A DNA stretch of 64,000 nt. Source: Aeromicrobium sp. Root236. GTDB lineage: Bacteria > Actinomycetota > Actinomycetes > Propionibacteriales > Nocardioidaceae. Shown here one piece after another: positions 42,949 to 52,959 of this stretch. Where the stretch lies: positions 2,034,976 to 2,098,975 of the forward strand of contig NZ_LMIS01000001.1 of assembly GCF_001428805.1 (NCBI RefSeq). The letters are read 5' to 3'. Made by a program: the position numbers and the translations under genes. Numbering within the stretch: the stretch's first letter is position 1; each line of letters starts with the position of its first letter. The notes below the pieces were generated by a model that did no database searches, was not told the origin of the DNA, and saw only the letters and a program-made list of their open reading frames with translations.

Positions 42949-43020
42949 GACGATGCGCCCGACGGGGGGCTGGTCCGATCGTGGATCGGAGACAGGCGGG
43001 TTCGACTCCTGCCATCGGTA
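42949..43020 (+). other. tRNA-like relic
   Basis: TCCGA-TCGTGGA-TCGGA, GACAG, GCGGG-TTCGACT-CCTGC and CATCGGT in order look like the anticodon arm, variable region, T arm and 3' acceptor of a tRNA. The 5' acceptor (GACGATG) pairs at five of seven positions, the D arm is poor, and position 33 is C, so this is degenerate. The 284-base gap around it (42841-43124) has no other gene. Confidence 0.3.
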
Positions 43021-43124
43021 CGAGGGTGGACCGTGGTGCCGTTGACGAGATCCGGGAGCCTCGCGATCGGGAGACCGACCGGGAGTGGTGACGTCGTCGG
43101 AACCACCTGACAGCTGGAGCAGAG

Positions 43125-45710
43125 TTGCCGACGCGGCTTTCGACATCGTGGCCCTCCCTGCCGCGAGAACAAGCTTCCATCGCGCTGCAAGGATTTCGCG
43201 ACGGCAGCGGCGCCGTGCTCGTCGGCGGTGTCGGAGTCGGCAAGACGCAGGTCGCCCGGCAGGTGCGCGCCACGCTCGACCAGGACGACCTGGGTGAGAT
43301 CCTCTGGTTCACGCTCGTCGGCACGCACGCCGAACGCAGCCTGGACCTCTCCGCGGCCGAGCCGCTGCTGGTCGGGATCGACGACGTTGCAGAGCTGACG
43401 CCCCGGCTCCTCGCGACCGCGGTCCACGACCATCTCCTCCGCCAGGCCGATGGACGCCGCGTGCACATCCAGGTCGAGGACGTCCACCTCACGGATGCCG
43501 CGACGCAGAACCTGGTGGCCAGACTGTGTCGCCTCGGCGGTGTCTCCCTGCTCTGCACGACGCGCTTGACGACTCCGGCGACGCCCGCACTGTCCAGCCT
43601 CTGGCACGAAGACCTCGTCGTACGCATCGACGTCCCGGTCCTCACCGACGTCGAGGTCGAGACCGTGCTGTGGGCGGCACTCGAGGCGCCCGTCGACGAC
43701 GGGGTGGTGCGGGAGGTCATCCGGTCGACCGGCGGCAACCCCATGCTCGTGTATGAGATCGTCCGCGCCGGACTGGACCAGGAGACCCTCGTCAAGCGGC
43801 GGGGCACGTGGGTCATCGACGGGGGCGTCACGCCGGACTCCCGCCTGTTGGACCTGCTCACGTCCGAGATCCTGCGCCTGCCGGCCGAGCAGCGCCACGC
43901 CCTCGAGCTGGTGGCACTGGCAGAGCCGATACCGGTCGGCGTCGCCCGCCCCCACCTCGACGACGTCGTGCTCGACGACCTGGTCGAACGCGGCATCATC
44001 CGCATCTCCGAGAGCCGCACCGCGGGGCGGCACACCGTCCCCTCGCTGCGCCTCGTCTATCCGCTCTACGCCCAGTGCCTGCGACAGACCACCACGCCGA
44101 GCCGCAGCCATCAGCTGCTCGGCACGGTCTACGGCACCTCGTCCCCGCCGCAGACACTGAGCGGCCTGGTGCGCTGGGCCGAGTGGACGTTCGAGTGCGG
44201 CGCGGACGCCAACGTGCCCGACATCGTGAGAGCGGCGAGCGCGGCCGCCACGCTCGGTCGCTACGACCAGGCGATCTCGTTCGCGACCGCCGCGCTCGAG
44301 TCGGCGACCGATCCTCGCGACCGGATCGACGCCCTGACGATTCGCGCCCGTGAGCTGCGGTTCCGTGACCGGGCGAGGCTCGCACTGGCGGACGTCGACA
44401 AGGCGATCTCGCTGCGCAGCAGCATCCAACCGGAGACAGACGAGACCGACGCCGACGCGTTCCTCGATCTGCAGGAGCTGAGGGCCGACATCCTCCAGTA
44501 CGGCCTCGACAAGCCGATCGCGGCGATCGAGCTGATGGACGACGCCTATCACCACGTCATCGAGCATGGCGGCACGATGGATCACGTGCTGCGCTACCGC
44601 ATGTCGCGCATCTCGCGACATGCCTGGTCCGGCGACTTCCGACCCGCCGCCACGATGGGCCGCGAGCTCGGCACCGAGCACGCCCATGTCTCCGGCTGGA
44701 TGCTCCAAGGGGTCGCGCCGGCCATCCTGGCGCTGACCTGGCGTGGGCGTACGTCCGAGGCGCTGGCGCTCTCGGAGCGCTACGCCACGGCAGCCTCGTC
44801 GTTCGATGCCACGATGCCCCGGGTCGGCACCGAGATCCACCTGACGACGTTCCTGTCCTTGCTGGTCTCCGGGCGGGTCGAGGAGGCCCGCCGGCTGGGT
44901 GTCGACCCGCGCCCGGCGGGCACCGTCAGCCGGCTCGACTCGGCCCTGGTCCACGCCGGCGAGGCGCGGCTCCTCGCGGCTGAGGGCCGGTGGCAGGAGG
45001 CCGACGACCAGTTCCGCGCTGCCCACAAGCTGTTCGACCGCCGCGATCCCAGCGGGTTCGCCGCCTGGGCGTTCGCGAGCGAAGCGCACTGCGCCATGAT
45101 GATCGGCGACACCGAGCGGGCGGCCGAGCTGTGCCGTCTGGTCGACCGGACTCCCCTGCGGGCGAGCCGGGCCTTCGAGAGCGACGTACGCATCCAGGTC
45201 ATCGCCACCCTGGCCGGCCTCGGCAACGACGACGCCACCAGCCAGGCGGCCGCGACGGCGCTGTGGGCCGAGGTCCGCGGCTACTACTTGGCCGAGCTCC
45301 GGGCGATCGACCTCGTTGCCACCAGTGACGCCGAGACCGCCCGCGACTGCGGCGCGGCCGTCCGTGCCCGTGAGCTGGCCGAGCTCGTCGACGCACCCCT
45401 CGCACCTGCGCTCGTCAACCACATCGGCGGCATCGTCGACGCGGACTCCGAGCTCGAGGACGCCTCCGTCGCGCAGCTCGCCCGGTTCGGCCACTGGCTC
45501 CCTCGGCGGGCGGCAACCCAGGCCGGCCTGTCGCGGCGCGAGGCCGAGATCGCCGGGCTCGTCGCCGCCGGGCTCAGCAGTCCCGAGATCGCGGCCCGCC
45601 TGCACCTGTCCCGGCGCACCGTCGAAACCCACCTGTCACGCGTCTACGCCAAGCTCGGCGTCAACCGGCGGGGCCAGGTCTCCGCCGCGCTGCGGCAGCA
45701 CCTCGCCTGA
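43125..45710 (+). CDS. Large LuxR-family ATPase regulator (LAL/MalT-like)
   Basis: An 861-residue STAND-type regulator. The N-terminal ATPase has Walker [11 protein letters not shown] at about residues 33-42 and [10 protein letters not shown] as a Walker B-like strand; the centre is a long helical TPR-like region; the C-terminus (about 795-855) is a LuxR helix-turn-helix: [39 protein letters not shown] 43125 is the only usable start; GGAG lies 5 bases before it. It converges on the Ig-repeat adhesin gene, which may be its target, but this is only context. Confidence 0.88.
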   Translation: MPTRLSTSWPSLPREQASIALQGFRDGSGAVLVGGVGVGKTQVARQVRATLDQDDLGEILWFTLVGTHAERSLDLSAAEPLLVGIDDVAELTPRLLATAVHDHLLRQADGRRVHIQVEDVHLTDAATQNLVARLCRLGGVSLLCTTRLTTPATPALSSLWHEDLVVRIDVPVLTDVEVETVLWAALEAPVDDGVVREVIRSTGGNPMLVYEIVRAGLDQETLVKRRGTWVIDGGVTPDSRLLDLLTSEILRLPAEQRHALELVALAEPIPVGVARPHLDDVVLDDLVERGIIRISESRTAGRHTVPSLRLVYPLYAQCLRQTTTPSRSHQLLGTVYGTSSPPQTLSGLVRWAEWTFECGADANVPDIVRAASAAATLGRYDQAISFATAALESATDPRDRIDALTIRARELRFRDRARLALADVDKAISLRSSIQPETDETDADAFLDLQELRADILQYGLDKPIAAIELMDDAYHHVIEHGGTMDHVLRYRMSRISRHAWSGDFRPAATMGRELGTEHAHVSGWMLQGVAPAILALTWRGRTSEALALSERYATAASSFDATMPRVGTEIHLTTFLSLLVSGRVEEARRLGVDPRPAGTVSRLDSALVHAGEARLLAAEGRWQEADDQFRAAHKLFDRRDPSGFAAWAFASEAHCAMMIGDTERAAELCRLVDRTPLRASRAFESDVRIQVIATLAGLGNDDATSQAAATALWAEVRGYYLAELRAIDLVATSDAETARDCGAAVRARELAELVDAPLAPALVNHIGGIVDADSELEDASVAQLARFGHWLPRRAATQAGLSRREAEIAGLVAAGLSSPEIAARLHLSRRTVETHLSRVYAKLGVNRRGQVSAALRQHLA

Positions 45711-45770
45711 GCCGACCTCGCCACCCCTCGCCGACGCCATGTGCGCGCGCCACTCCCCTCGGACAGCACA

Positions 45771-45803
45771 CGGCCCGGCCACCGGAATCCGGTGACCGGG
45801 CCG
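45771..45803. terminator. Bidirectional terminator hairpin
   Basis: CGGCCCGG pairs with CCGGGCCG around an inner CACCGG-AAT-CCGGTG stem. It separates the convergent luxR-like and adhesin-like genes. Confidence 0.85.
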
Positions 45804-45820
45804 CGTACCCGTGCAGCTTG

Positions 45821-48784
45821 CTAGAACTTCAGCAGCGAGGCCGTGTAGGTGGCCTGCTTGTACTTGCCGCTACCGAGGTAGTTGGCTCCCACGAACACCG
45901 ACCGGTCCGGGAGACCCGTCAGCACGTACGTGGAGGTGGCGCCACCGGACAGCTTCAGGAGCTTGACCGGGGTGCCGTCGACGTAGACCCGGACCCAGCC
46001 ACCGAGGCCGGCACCGGACGCCTTCGAGCGAACCGTGATCTTCACCGTGCCGGTGTCGACACCCGTGCGCTTGACGGTCATCTTGACCGTGGCGTTCGGC
46101 TTGCCCTTGAGCACCCGCTGGATCAGACCCGTGCTGGTGGTCGCCTCGTACGGCGACTGGCCAGCCTTCGGGGTGAACCGAGCCACGATGCGGTGCGTTC
46201 CGGCCTTCACGTTCTTGATCGTCCGTGAACCCCAGTACGTTCCGCTGACCAGGACCGGTCCGCCGATCTTCTTGTCGTCCGAGTAGTACTGGACGGTGCC
46301 GGCGATCTTGCCCAGGCTTCCCGGTGCGTTGAACACGCGGGCGTGGACCAGGATGGTCTGACCCTCGTACGCCGGGATGTGGCTGGTGACGAGCTTGATC
46401 GTGATGACGTTCTTCTTGACCGTCACCTGGACCGTGTTGGAGACACCGTCCTCGGTCTTGCCATCACCGGAGTACACCGCGCTGTACTGGTGCACGCCCT
46501 TGCTCGCCTTGTCCGAGCTGATGTGCGCGTTGCCGTTGCCGTCGACCGGGATCGGGGCACCGACCTGCACGCCGTCGTCGTAGAAGGTGATGAAGCCGGT
46601 GGCCAGGTCACCCTTCTCCGTCGCCGCGTGGGCCGACAGCGTCAGGTTCTGTCCGTACTGGATCGACGTCGGGTTGCCACCGTTGGCGACCAGGGTGACC
46701 GCCACGAGCTGCTTCTTGACGACCTGGATCAGCTCGCCGCTCTCGGCCTCCTTGTAGCGCTTGTCACCGAGGTAACGCGCTGTGACGTGGTTGTCACCGA
46801 CCGGCAGGTCGTCGGTCGTGATCTGCGCCTTGCCGTCAGCATCGATGTCGACGGGCCCGTTGAACGCGGAGCCGTTGACGTACAGCTGCACCTGACCGGT
46901 GGGCTCGTACGGCTGCGTCGGCAGGTTGCCCGACACGTCGATGCTGAACGTCACGTCGTTGCCGGCGTGCGACGGGTTGAGGTCGCTGCTGAGCGCCACC
47001 TTGGCCGAGCCGAAGTTGACGATCTGGTCGACGTAATTGCTCGTCGCGGTGTGGTAGTTGTCGTCACCGCTGTAGACGGCCGTCACGTGGTGATGGGCGT
47101 CCGGGTTGGTGACGGGCAGCTCCAGCTCGTAGTGCACCTTGCCCGCGTAGTCGACCGGCAGGTCTCCGCTGATCGCGTCCTGGTCGATGTAGAACTTGAC
47201 CGTTCCCGTGGGCTTGACCGCATTGGGCTTGTTCGAGGTCACTGTGACGTCGAACTTCGACTTCTCGCCGGCGATCACGGGGTTGTGCACCGACGTGAGC
47301 TCGACCGAGACATCGCCCTGGTTGACCGTGAAGTTGGCCAGGCTCGTCTCGTCGACGGAGCCGTTGAACTCCTTGTCGCCCGAGTACGTCGCGATGATGT
47401 CGTGCGTGCCGACCGGCAGCTTGTTCGTCGACAGGACCGCGTGGCCGTTGCCGTCGAGCACCACCGGAGCACCGAGGACGATGCCGTTGGACGTGAACTT
47501 CACGGTGCCCGTCGGGATGCCACCGGCCGGATCGACCGGAGTCACCGACACACCGAGATCGACGACGTCACCGAAGTTCGGCGGGTCGAGCGGTCCGGCG
47601 ATCATCGTCGACGTGTCGCCCTTGATGACCGAGAAGTCCAGGTCCGCGCTCGACGGGAGCGAGTCACTTGCCCCGTTCGGCGTGTAGTTGGCGTGCAACG
47701 TGTAGTTGCCGACCTTGAGCTTGTCGGAGTAGATCGTCGTGGTGCCGTTGACGAGGTTCTTCGTGCCGAGAGCCGTCACGACGCCGTTGGCGAGGTTCTC
47801 CGCCGTCAGCTCGACCGCTCCGGTGGGCAGCTGGCCGGGTGCCGTGGCACCGACCGAGACCTTGTAGCCCTTCATCTGGCCCGTGACGACGACGCCGGGA
47901 TCGGTGATCGTGACGCCGGTCGTGTACTGCGAGTTGAACGTGACGACTACCGAGCCGTTGCCCTCGACCGTGTCGTTCCACGAGCCCTGGAGCTCGCCGA
48001 GCAGCGGGTTGACGTAGCTGCGTCCACCGCCACCGCCGGCACCGCTGGAGGACAGGAACGTGGCGCCCTGGCTACCGCCCTGGAAGCCGCCACCGCCGCC
48101 GCCCGCGCCGCCGCCGCTGAGGAAGCCGTTGGCGCTGTCGCCGACTCCACCAGCCTGCGTCGCTGCGTCACCGGGGTGTCCGCCCTCGGACTCCGGGAGT
48201 GTGCCGTTCTGGCCGTCGTGGTCGGCGCCGCCGCCGTTGCCGCCGGCAAGGTTGGGGCCGTTGTTGCCGCCGCCACCGCCGCCGCCACCGGCGACGATCG
48301 CGCGGTTGGCGTCGCTGGGCGTGCCGACGAACACCTCGGTCGCGCCGCCACCGCCGCCGCCGGCACCGCCGAACGGGGCTGCTTCACCGCCGGCACCACC
48401 CTTGGCCGGGCCGCCGGAGCCGCCGCCGATTCCTTCGATGCCGGGGTTGTCGGTGTGGGCGTCGCCGCCGCGGCCACCGAGGTAGACCGTGATCTGCTGG
48501 CCGGGGGTGACCGGGACCGTCACGGTGCCGCTGGCACCACGGCCACCGGAGCCACCTTCGAGGCCACCGGCACCGCCTGCGGCGCCGTTGACCTTGACGT
48601 TGAGGGAGTGGACGTCCGCAGGGACGATCCAGGCCTGGTTGTTGCCGTCGGCGATGCTGAACGTCTTGGATCCCGGTGCGGCTTGTGCCGCCTCCGGGGC
48701 CAGGGCGATCAAGCCGGCCGCCAGCATGGCCGCTGAGGCCATCGTTGCTGTGGTTCGGGTCGTGACCCGACTGCGTTGACGCAC
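45821..48784 (-). CDS. Large secreted glycine-rich protein with Ig-like repeats
   Basis: A 987-residue exported protein. Signal peptide at about residues 1-36 (ending AAQAAPG). Residues 45-270 are a Gly-rich domain of the ALK/LTK type (NVKVNGAAGGAGGLEGGSGG, then a block with GGGGGGGGNNG). About seven bacterial Ig-like repeats of 90-100 residues follow (patterns PTGTVKFTSNG, HAVLSTNKLPVGTHDIIATY, TATYSGD), then a C-terminal domain ending SLLKF. There is no sortase motif or anchor helix, so it is probably released or held by other means. GTG 48784 is chosen because AAGGAG lies 6 bases before it. Confidence 0.88.
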   Translation of the reverse strand: MRQRSRVTTRTTATMASAAMLAAGLIALAPEAAQAAPGSKTFSIADGNNQAWIVPADVHSLNVKVNGAAGGAGGLEGGSGGRGASGTVTVPVTPGQQITVYLGGRGGDAHTDNPGIEGIGGGSGGPAKGGAGGEAAPFGGAGGGGGGATEVFVGTPSDANRAIVAGGGGGGGGNNGPNLAGGNGGGADHDGQNGTLPESEGGHPGDAATQAGGVGDSANGFLSGGGAGGGGGGFQGGSQGATFLSSSGAGGGGGRSYVNPLLGELQGSWNDTVEGNGSVVVTFNSQYTTGVTITDPGVVVTGQMKGYKVSVGATAPGQLPTGAVELTAENLANGVVTALGTKNLVNGTTTIYSDKLKVGNYTLHANYTPNGASDSLPSSADLDFSVIKGDTSTMIAGPLDPPNFGDVVDLGVSVTPVDPAGGIPTGTVKFTSNGIVLGAPVVLDGNGHAVLSTNKLPVGTHDIIATYSGDKEFNGSVDETSLANFTVNQGDVSVELTSVHNPVIAGEKSKFDVTVTSNKPNAVKPTGTVKFYIDQDAISGDLPVDYAGKVHYELELPVTNPDAHHHVTAVYSGDDNYHTATSNYVDQIVNFGSAKVALSSDLNPSHAGNDVTFSIDVSGNLPTQPYEPTGQVQLYVNGSAFNGPVDIDADGKAQITTDDLPVGDNHVTARYLGDKRYKEAESGELIQVVKKQLVAVTLVANGGNPTSIQYGQNLTLSAHAATEKGDLATGFITFYDDGVQVGAPIPVDGNGNAHISSDKASKGVHQYSAVYSGDGKTEDGVSNTVQVTVKKNVITIKLVTSHIPAYEGQTILVHARVFNAPGSLGKIAGTVQYYSDDKKIGGPVLVSGTYWGSRTIKNVKAGTHRIVARFTPKAGQSPYEATTSTGLIQRVLKGKPNATVKMTVKRTGVDTGTVKITVRSKASGAGLGGWVRVYVDGTPVKLLKLSGGATSTYVLTGLPDRSVFVGANYLGSGKYKQATYTASLLKF

Positions 48785-48912
48785 GGAATTCTCCTTGGGA
48801 GTGGGGTGCTTCAACAGCACCGAGAGATTTCCCCAGACTTCCGTCTTGTCGTCTAGACCGAATCAGTAAGTACTACGTAATTCCCGAGTGACGCGACACG
48901 GACGCGGACTAG

Positions 48913-49830
48913 TCATACCGCCGCGTGCGCGTCGGCGACGGCCCGTGCCTCATCGCGCAGGGCCTGCACCACCAGGCGTACGGACGGCCGCTCGAACCGG
49001 TCCGGGCGCAGCAGCGCCGAGATCTCTCGTTTGGCCCGGATGCCGACCAACGGGCGGGTCACGAGACCGTTGCCGTGCTCGCGTGTCGTGAATCGCGGCA
49101 GGATCGCGATGCCGTGCCCGCCGGCGACGAGCGACTCGACGATGCCGTTGTCGGAGATGCGCTGGGCGACCCGCACGGGCTCGCCGGTCGCCGCGACGAC
49201 CTGGCTCAGCACGCGGTCGAACGGGTAGTCGTGCGGCACGCCGATCCACGTCTCGGCCACGACGTCCTTGGGCGAGAGGCTCGCCTTGCGCGCCAAGGGA
49301 TGGCCCTCGGGGAGCGCCACGTCGAGCGGTTCGCTCATGAGGGGCACGACCTGGAGGCCCCGTTCGAGCCAGGTCGCCGAGGTCGTCGGCGAGTCCGCGA
49401 GCACGACGTCGTGATCAGGTGTGAGGTCGGCGAAGTCCGTCGTGACGCCGTCCTCGTCCGAGCAGATCAGCTCCACCTCGGGCACGTCCGCCAGGCGGGT
49501 CAGCACGCCTGACAGCAGCATCTCCCCGCCGGTGGGGAACGTCGCCAGGGTGACGCGGCCGGCCGGTTGCTGCATGAACTCGCGCCACTGGCCCTCGGCC
49601 CGCTCGATCGCCACGGCGATCTCGGTCGCGGTCTGGGCGAGCGCTCGGCCGGCCACCGTGAGTGCCACGCCGCGCCCCGCCGGCTCGACGAGCGTGTATC
49701 CCGCCTCGCGCTCGAGCACCTTGAGCTGCTGGGAGACCGCCGAGGGTGTGACCTTCATCGCGTCCGCGACGGCGCCGACGGTGCCCCGTTCGGCGAGTTC
49801 CCGCAGCAGAGTGAGCCGATAGACGTCCAT
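48913..49830 (-). CDS. LysR family transcriptional regulator
   Basis: A 305-residue LysR protein. The winged helix is at about residues 1-60 (DVYRLTLLRELAERGTVGAV, ADAMKVTPSAVSQQLKVLER), followed by a substrate-binding domain. It is divergent from a 43-residue gene, and a 15-base palindrome lies 10 bases upstream of its start. Effector unknown. Confidence 0.92.
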   Translation of the reverse strand: MDVYRLTLLRELAERGTVGAVADAMKVTPSAVSQQLKVLEREAGYTLVEPAGRGVALTVAGRALAQTATEIAVAIERAEGQWREFMQQPAGRVTLATFPTGGEMLLSGVLTRLADVPEVELICSDEDGVTTDFADLTPDHDVVLADSPTTSATWLERGLQVVPLMSEPLDVALPEGHPLARKASLSPKDVVAETWIGVPHDYPFDRVLSQVVAATGEPVRVAQRISDNGIVESLVAGGHGIAILPRFTTREHGNGLVTRPLVGIRAKREISALLRPDRFERPSVRLVVQALRDEARAVADAHAAV

Positions 49831-49840
49831 GTAGCAATCC

Positions 49841-49855
49841 TACACGTTACGTGTA
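49841..49855. promoter_or_regulatory. LysR-type operator
   Basis: TACACGT-T-ACGTGTA is a perfect palindrome with 7-base arms and fits the T-N11-A pattern of LysR sites. It lies between lysR and the small gene. Confidence 0.75.
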
Positions 49856-49934
49856 GTTCTATTCGCTTGTGCTTGACGATTGAGGCTCGCATACTTGGAG
49901 TACGAACTCCCCCAAAGCCTTGAAGGAGGCCACC

Positions 49935-50066
49935 ATGATCGCCCTCGGAATCTCGATTGCCGCCATCACCGTGATCGGGGTCGGCCGCACCATCCGGACC
50001 GTCCTCAACGACGGCCAGGGTCGCGTGCCCACCCGCGTCCACCCGCACGCGTTCAACCTGCGCTGA
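49935..50066 (+). CDS. 43-residue small membrane-type protein
   Basis: MIALGISIAAITVIGVGRTI followed by RTVLNDGQGRVPTRVHPHAF and NLR. GAAGGAGG lies 7 bases before the ATG, one of the strongest ribosome binding sites in the window. The first 17 residues are hydrophobic (one short helix); the rest is basic with His residues. Divergent from lysR across a palindrome and followed at once by a terminator, so it is a self-contained unit. I do not know its function. Confidence 0.75.
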   Translation: MIALGISIAAITVIGVGRTIRTVLNDGQGRVPTRVHPHAFNLR

Positions 50067-50084
50067 TCGCAGCGCACACACAAG

Positions 50085-50116
50085 AAGCCCCCGCGAGGAT
50101 CTCGCGGGGGCTTTCT
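50085..50116. terminator. Rho-independent terminator
   Basis: AAGCCCCCGCGAG and CTCGCGGGGGCTT pair perfectly around GAT, followed by TCTC. It ends the small gene and may also stop the convergent LysM/BTAD transcript. Confidence 0.9.
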
Positions 50117-50131
50117 CGTCGTACCGGAACG

Positions 50132-52939
50132 TCAGGCGACGTGGGTGCGATAGCCCGGCAGCAGCTCGTCGACCAGGACGTCGGTCTCGGCCGAGGAGCC
50201 GACGACCGACCCGTGCTCGGCGATCGCGGCGTACATCTCGTCGACGATGCCCCGCAGGTCGTCGCGCTCGCCGAAGTGGGCCGCCAACCGGAGCCGCGAG
50301 CGCCACAGCTCCTCGCTCGCGGGTAGCAGTCGGAGCCCCTGGGCGAGCACGGCTCGCGCGGCGGGCTCGTCGTTGCGGCCTGCGGCGGCCTCGGCGCAGG
50401 CCTGCACGGTCAGGCTGACTGCCATCGCGATGTCCCCCTCGACCGTCATGGACTCGAGCCAGGCGTAGCGACCGACCGGCACACCGCTGAACGGCAGGCC
50501 GGCGACGAGGTCGAGAGCCGTACGCATGTGGGTCTCACGGCGGGTGCCGTCCTCGGCTGCGCGGTTGAGCGCGTCGCGGAACGAGTCCCAGTCGAGGTCG
50601 ACGGCACCCGGCGCCAGCCGCCACACACCGGACTCCTGCTCGAGCACGGGGTCGCCGGCTGCCGTGGTGCCGAGCCAGCGAGCGACCTGTCCGAGAGCGC
50701 CGTCGCGGACCTGCGGGTCGACGCCGCGCGGCCAGAGCGCCGCGCTGATCCGGTTGGCGTGGACGCCGGCCGGGTGCAGAGCGAGGAAGCACGCAAGCTC
50801 GGTGAGGAACTCGACCCGCTCGGGCTCGACCTCGCCGGACGCCTCGACGTGCACCGGTCCGAGGACCCGGATGCTCGCGACGGCCTCGTGGGCCGCTGGG
50901 ACCACGTGCTCGGACTCGAGGGTCTCGACCAGCTGGTCGATGCTGACGCGGCGGGCTGCCTGCACGGGCTCATACAGCTGCGCGAGCGCATCGGCGGCGG
51001 CCGGCGTGATGACCTGCGCCGCCACGTCGACGCTGTGCAGCGGTGACGAGATGCGGCCGTCGGGCCGGGCCGTCAGGCGTACGGCGGCGTCGCGGACCCC
51101 ACCGACGATGACGACGCCCAGGGCGACCTGCGGGTCGGACGCCAAAGCCTCGAGGCGGGTGAACTCCTCGGCGTTGGGCACGCCGGAGCAGACCACCAGG
51201 TGATAGGTCCAGTCGACGGTGCCGGGTGCTGTGGCCCGCGCCTCACGCACCGTCCGCGCCTCTGCCTCGCGGCAGGCTGCGCGCTGGAACCGGGCGACGT
51301 TGTCGAGGCTCTCGAGCACGCGCTCGAGGTCGTCGGTGTGGCGGATGACGCCCTCGCCGATGCCGGAGACATCACCGGCGAAGCCGACCAGGGAGACCAC
51401 GCGATCGTCCCCCCACGCGTGCGTCGCGGTGTCGATCGCCATGCTCAGCGCGACGCCGCGGGCGGTCTCGCTGTCGCCGTCGAGCGACAGCACGCCGCTG
51501 ATCGACTCGGGGTCGATCATGAGGATGCTGCCGTCGTCGCGGCGACCGATGCTCGCCATGCCCGGCAGGGCGGACAGACCCGTGGAGCCGGGATCGACGT
51601 CGCGGTCGAGCGTCCACACCTTGGCCCGTGCCGACCAGCCGGCCGGCGGCGGGACGTCGGGCACGAGGTCGAACGCGATCGCCATGCCGCCACCGCTGAC
51701 CGAGGCCCGCAAGGGTGCGGGCATGCCCGGAGCGCCCCCGAGCGACCGCAGCGCACGGTCGAGCCAGCTCGAGGTCTCGAGGTCGGCCTCGTCGCGGAGC
51801 TTGGCGCCGGGAGGCGGCGAGCCCGGATCGGGGTTGTGCGGATCGGGGTCGGTGGGCGTACGCGCCGACCACCAGGCGGCTGCCGGTGCTGCGTTGCGGC
51901 GACGACGCAGGGCGAGCGATGCGCCGGCCACGACGAGGCCCCCGGCCACGCCGAACAGCGGAGACCACGAGCCGAGGTGGATGCCGCCGCCGGCGTCGTC
52001 GGCGGCGGCGACGTCCGCCTGGTCCGCCACGGCGGTGTCGGTCTCGACCTCGTCGATCGGCGCAGCCTGCTCGACCTCAGCAGCGCTCTCGTCGACCTTG
52101 GCGTCGGCTGCGTGGTCGATGACCTTGAGGCCGGGGCCCTTGGCGTCGTTGGGCAGCTTCATGACCCAGCCGGGGTAGATCAGGTCGGCCTTCTGGAGGA
52201 CGCGGCCGTCGGGCTGGGTGACGCCCTTGTTGAGGTCCCAGATCTCCTTGTAGCGGAAACCGTCACCGAGGTAGCGATCGGCGATGTCCCACAAGGTGTC
52301 GTAGTGACGGCCGTCCGGTGGCTTGACGTCGTAGTAGGTCGTGACGCCCTCGGCGATGTCGACCGACGTGGCATCGTCGAGGGTGTTGACCGCCGGCAGC
52401 GTGCCGTCGGGAAGCTCGGCGCGATCGGTCTGCGCGACGGCGGGTGCCTCCAGCACCGCGCTGACAAGATGGCTCTGCGAGACGTTGGTGGGCGCCGACG
52501 CCTCGACGGCGGAGGCCGACGACATGCCCACCGAGGTTGCCGCCGCCAGCAGCACGATCGAGCTGACCAGCCGGCGTGCCAGGCCCTGGGTGCCGATGCC
52601 GCCACCCGGGATCCGCGGCGCTAGGCCGCTCTTGCGACGCTCCGCGACTGCCTCGACGACGAGGCACACCACGAAGTGCGCCCAGGCGAGCCAGACGACG
52701 ACGGCGAGCACGCTCAGGACGGTCTCGCCTGTCGTCGGCGTGCTGAGCCACTCGACGCTGGGCTTCTGGTCGGGCCACGGGGTGCCGAAGGCTGCGAAGA
52801 GCGCGACGGGCACGCCGAACACGATGGCCAGCGTGCCGAGCAGCGCGAGGATTCCGGTGGCGACCTGCTTGAAGCGACTGGGTTCCTCAGCCACCGCAGG
52901 CAGGCGGTTGTGCGGAGATCGGTCGATGGTGGATGTCAT
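50132..52939 (-). CDS. Membrane protein with LysM and BTAD-type activator domains
   Basis: A 935-residue protein. Helices are at about residues 28-52, 72-98 and 125-145 (IVLLAAATSVGMSSASA), then a LysM-like domain with HYDTLWDIADRYLGDGFRYK and another helix (LFGVAGGLVVAGASLALRRR) near 330. The last 250 residues resemble the bacterial transcriptional activator domain: LTELACFLALHPAGVHANRI, SAALWPRGVDPQVRDGALGQ. A free DNA-binding domain is not evident. It is the last gene of the Tad locus and probably a pilus-linked regulator or scaffold, as in other actinobacterial Tad clusters. Confidence 0.82.
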   Translation of the reverse strand: MTSTIDRSPHNRLPAVAEEPSRFKQVATGILALLGTLAIVFGVPVALFAAFGTPWPDQKPSVEWLSTPTTGETVLSVLAVVVWLAWAHFVVCLVVEAVAERRKSGLAPRIPGGGIGTQGLARRLVSSIVLLAAATSVGMSSASAVEASAPTNVSQSHLVSAVLEAPAVAQTDRAELPDGTLPAVNTLDDATSVDIAEGVTTYYDVKPPDGRHYDTLWDIADRYLGDGFRYKEIWDLNKGVTQPDGRVLQKADLIYPGWVMKLPNDAKGPGLKVIDHAADAKVDESAAEVEQAAPIDEVETDTAVADQADVAAADDAGGGIHLGSWSPLFGVAGGLVVAGASLALRRRRNAAPAAAWWSARTPTDPDPHNPDPGSPPPGAKLRDEADLETSSWLDRALRSLGGAPGMPAPLRASVSGGGMAIAFDLVPDVPPPAGWSARAKVWTLDRDVDPGSTGLSALPGMASIGRRDDGSILMIDPESISGVLSLDGDSETARGVALSMAIDTATHAWGDDRVVSLVGFAGDVSGIGEGVIRHTDDLERVLESLDNVARFQRAACREAEARTVREARATAPGTVDWTYHLVVCSGVPNAEEFTRLEALASDPQVALGVVIVGGVRDAAVRLTARPDGRISSPLHSVDVAAQVITPAAADALAQLYEPVQAARRVSIDQLVETLESEHVVPAAHEAVASIRVLGPVHVEASGEVEPERVEFLTELACFLALHPAGVHANRISAALWPRGVDPQVRDGALGQVARWLGTTAAGDPVLEQESGVWRLAPGAVDLDWDSFRDALNRAAEDGTRRETHMRTALDLVAGLPFSGVPVGRYAWLESMTVEGDIAMAVSLTVQACAEAAAGRNDEPAARAVLAQGLRLLPASEELWRSRLRLAAHFGERDDLRGIVDEMYAAIAEHGSVVGSSAETDVLVDELLPGYRTHVA

Positions 52940-52959
52940 CGTTCTCTCCTGTTGTCGAC

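Noticed and set aside
42949..43020. A functional tRNA
   Set aside because: Two acceptor mismatches, a poor D arm and C at position 33 make an active tRNA unlikely; kept only as a relic.
42576..45632. Minus-strand open frame of 1018 codons opposite the LuxR-type gene
   Set aside because: It has no motif and runs through two unrelated genes; the plus strand has Walker A and a LuxR helix-turn-helix.
46343..48736. Plus-strand open frame of 797 codons opposite the Ig-repeat gene
   Set aside because: No domain or ribosome binding site; the minus strand has a signal peptide and Ig repeats.
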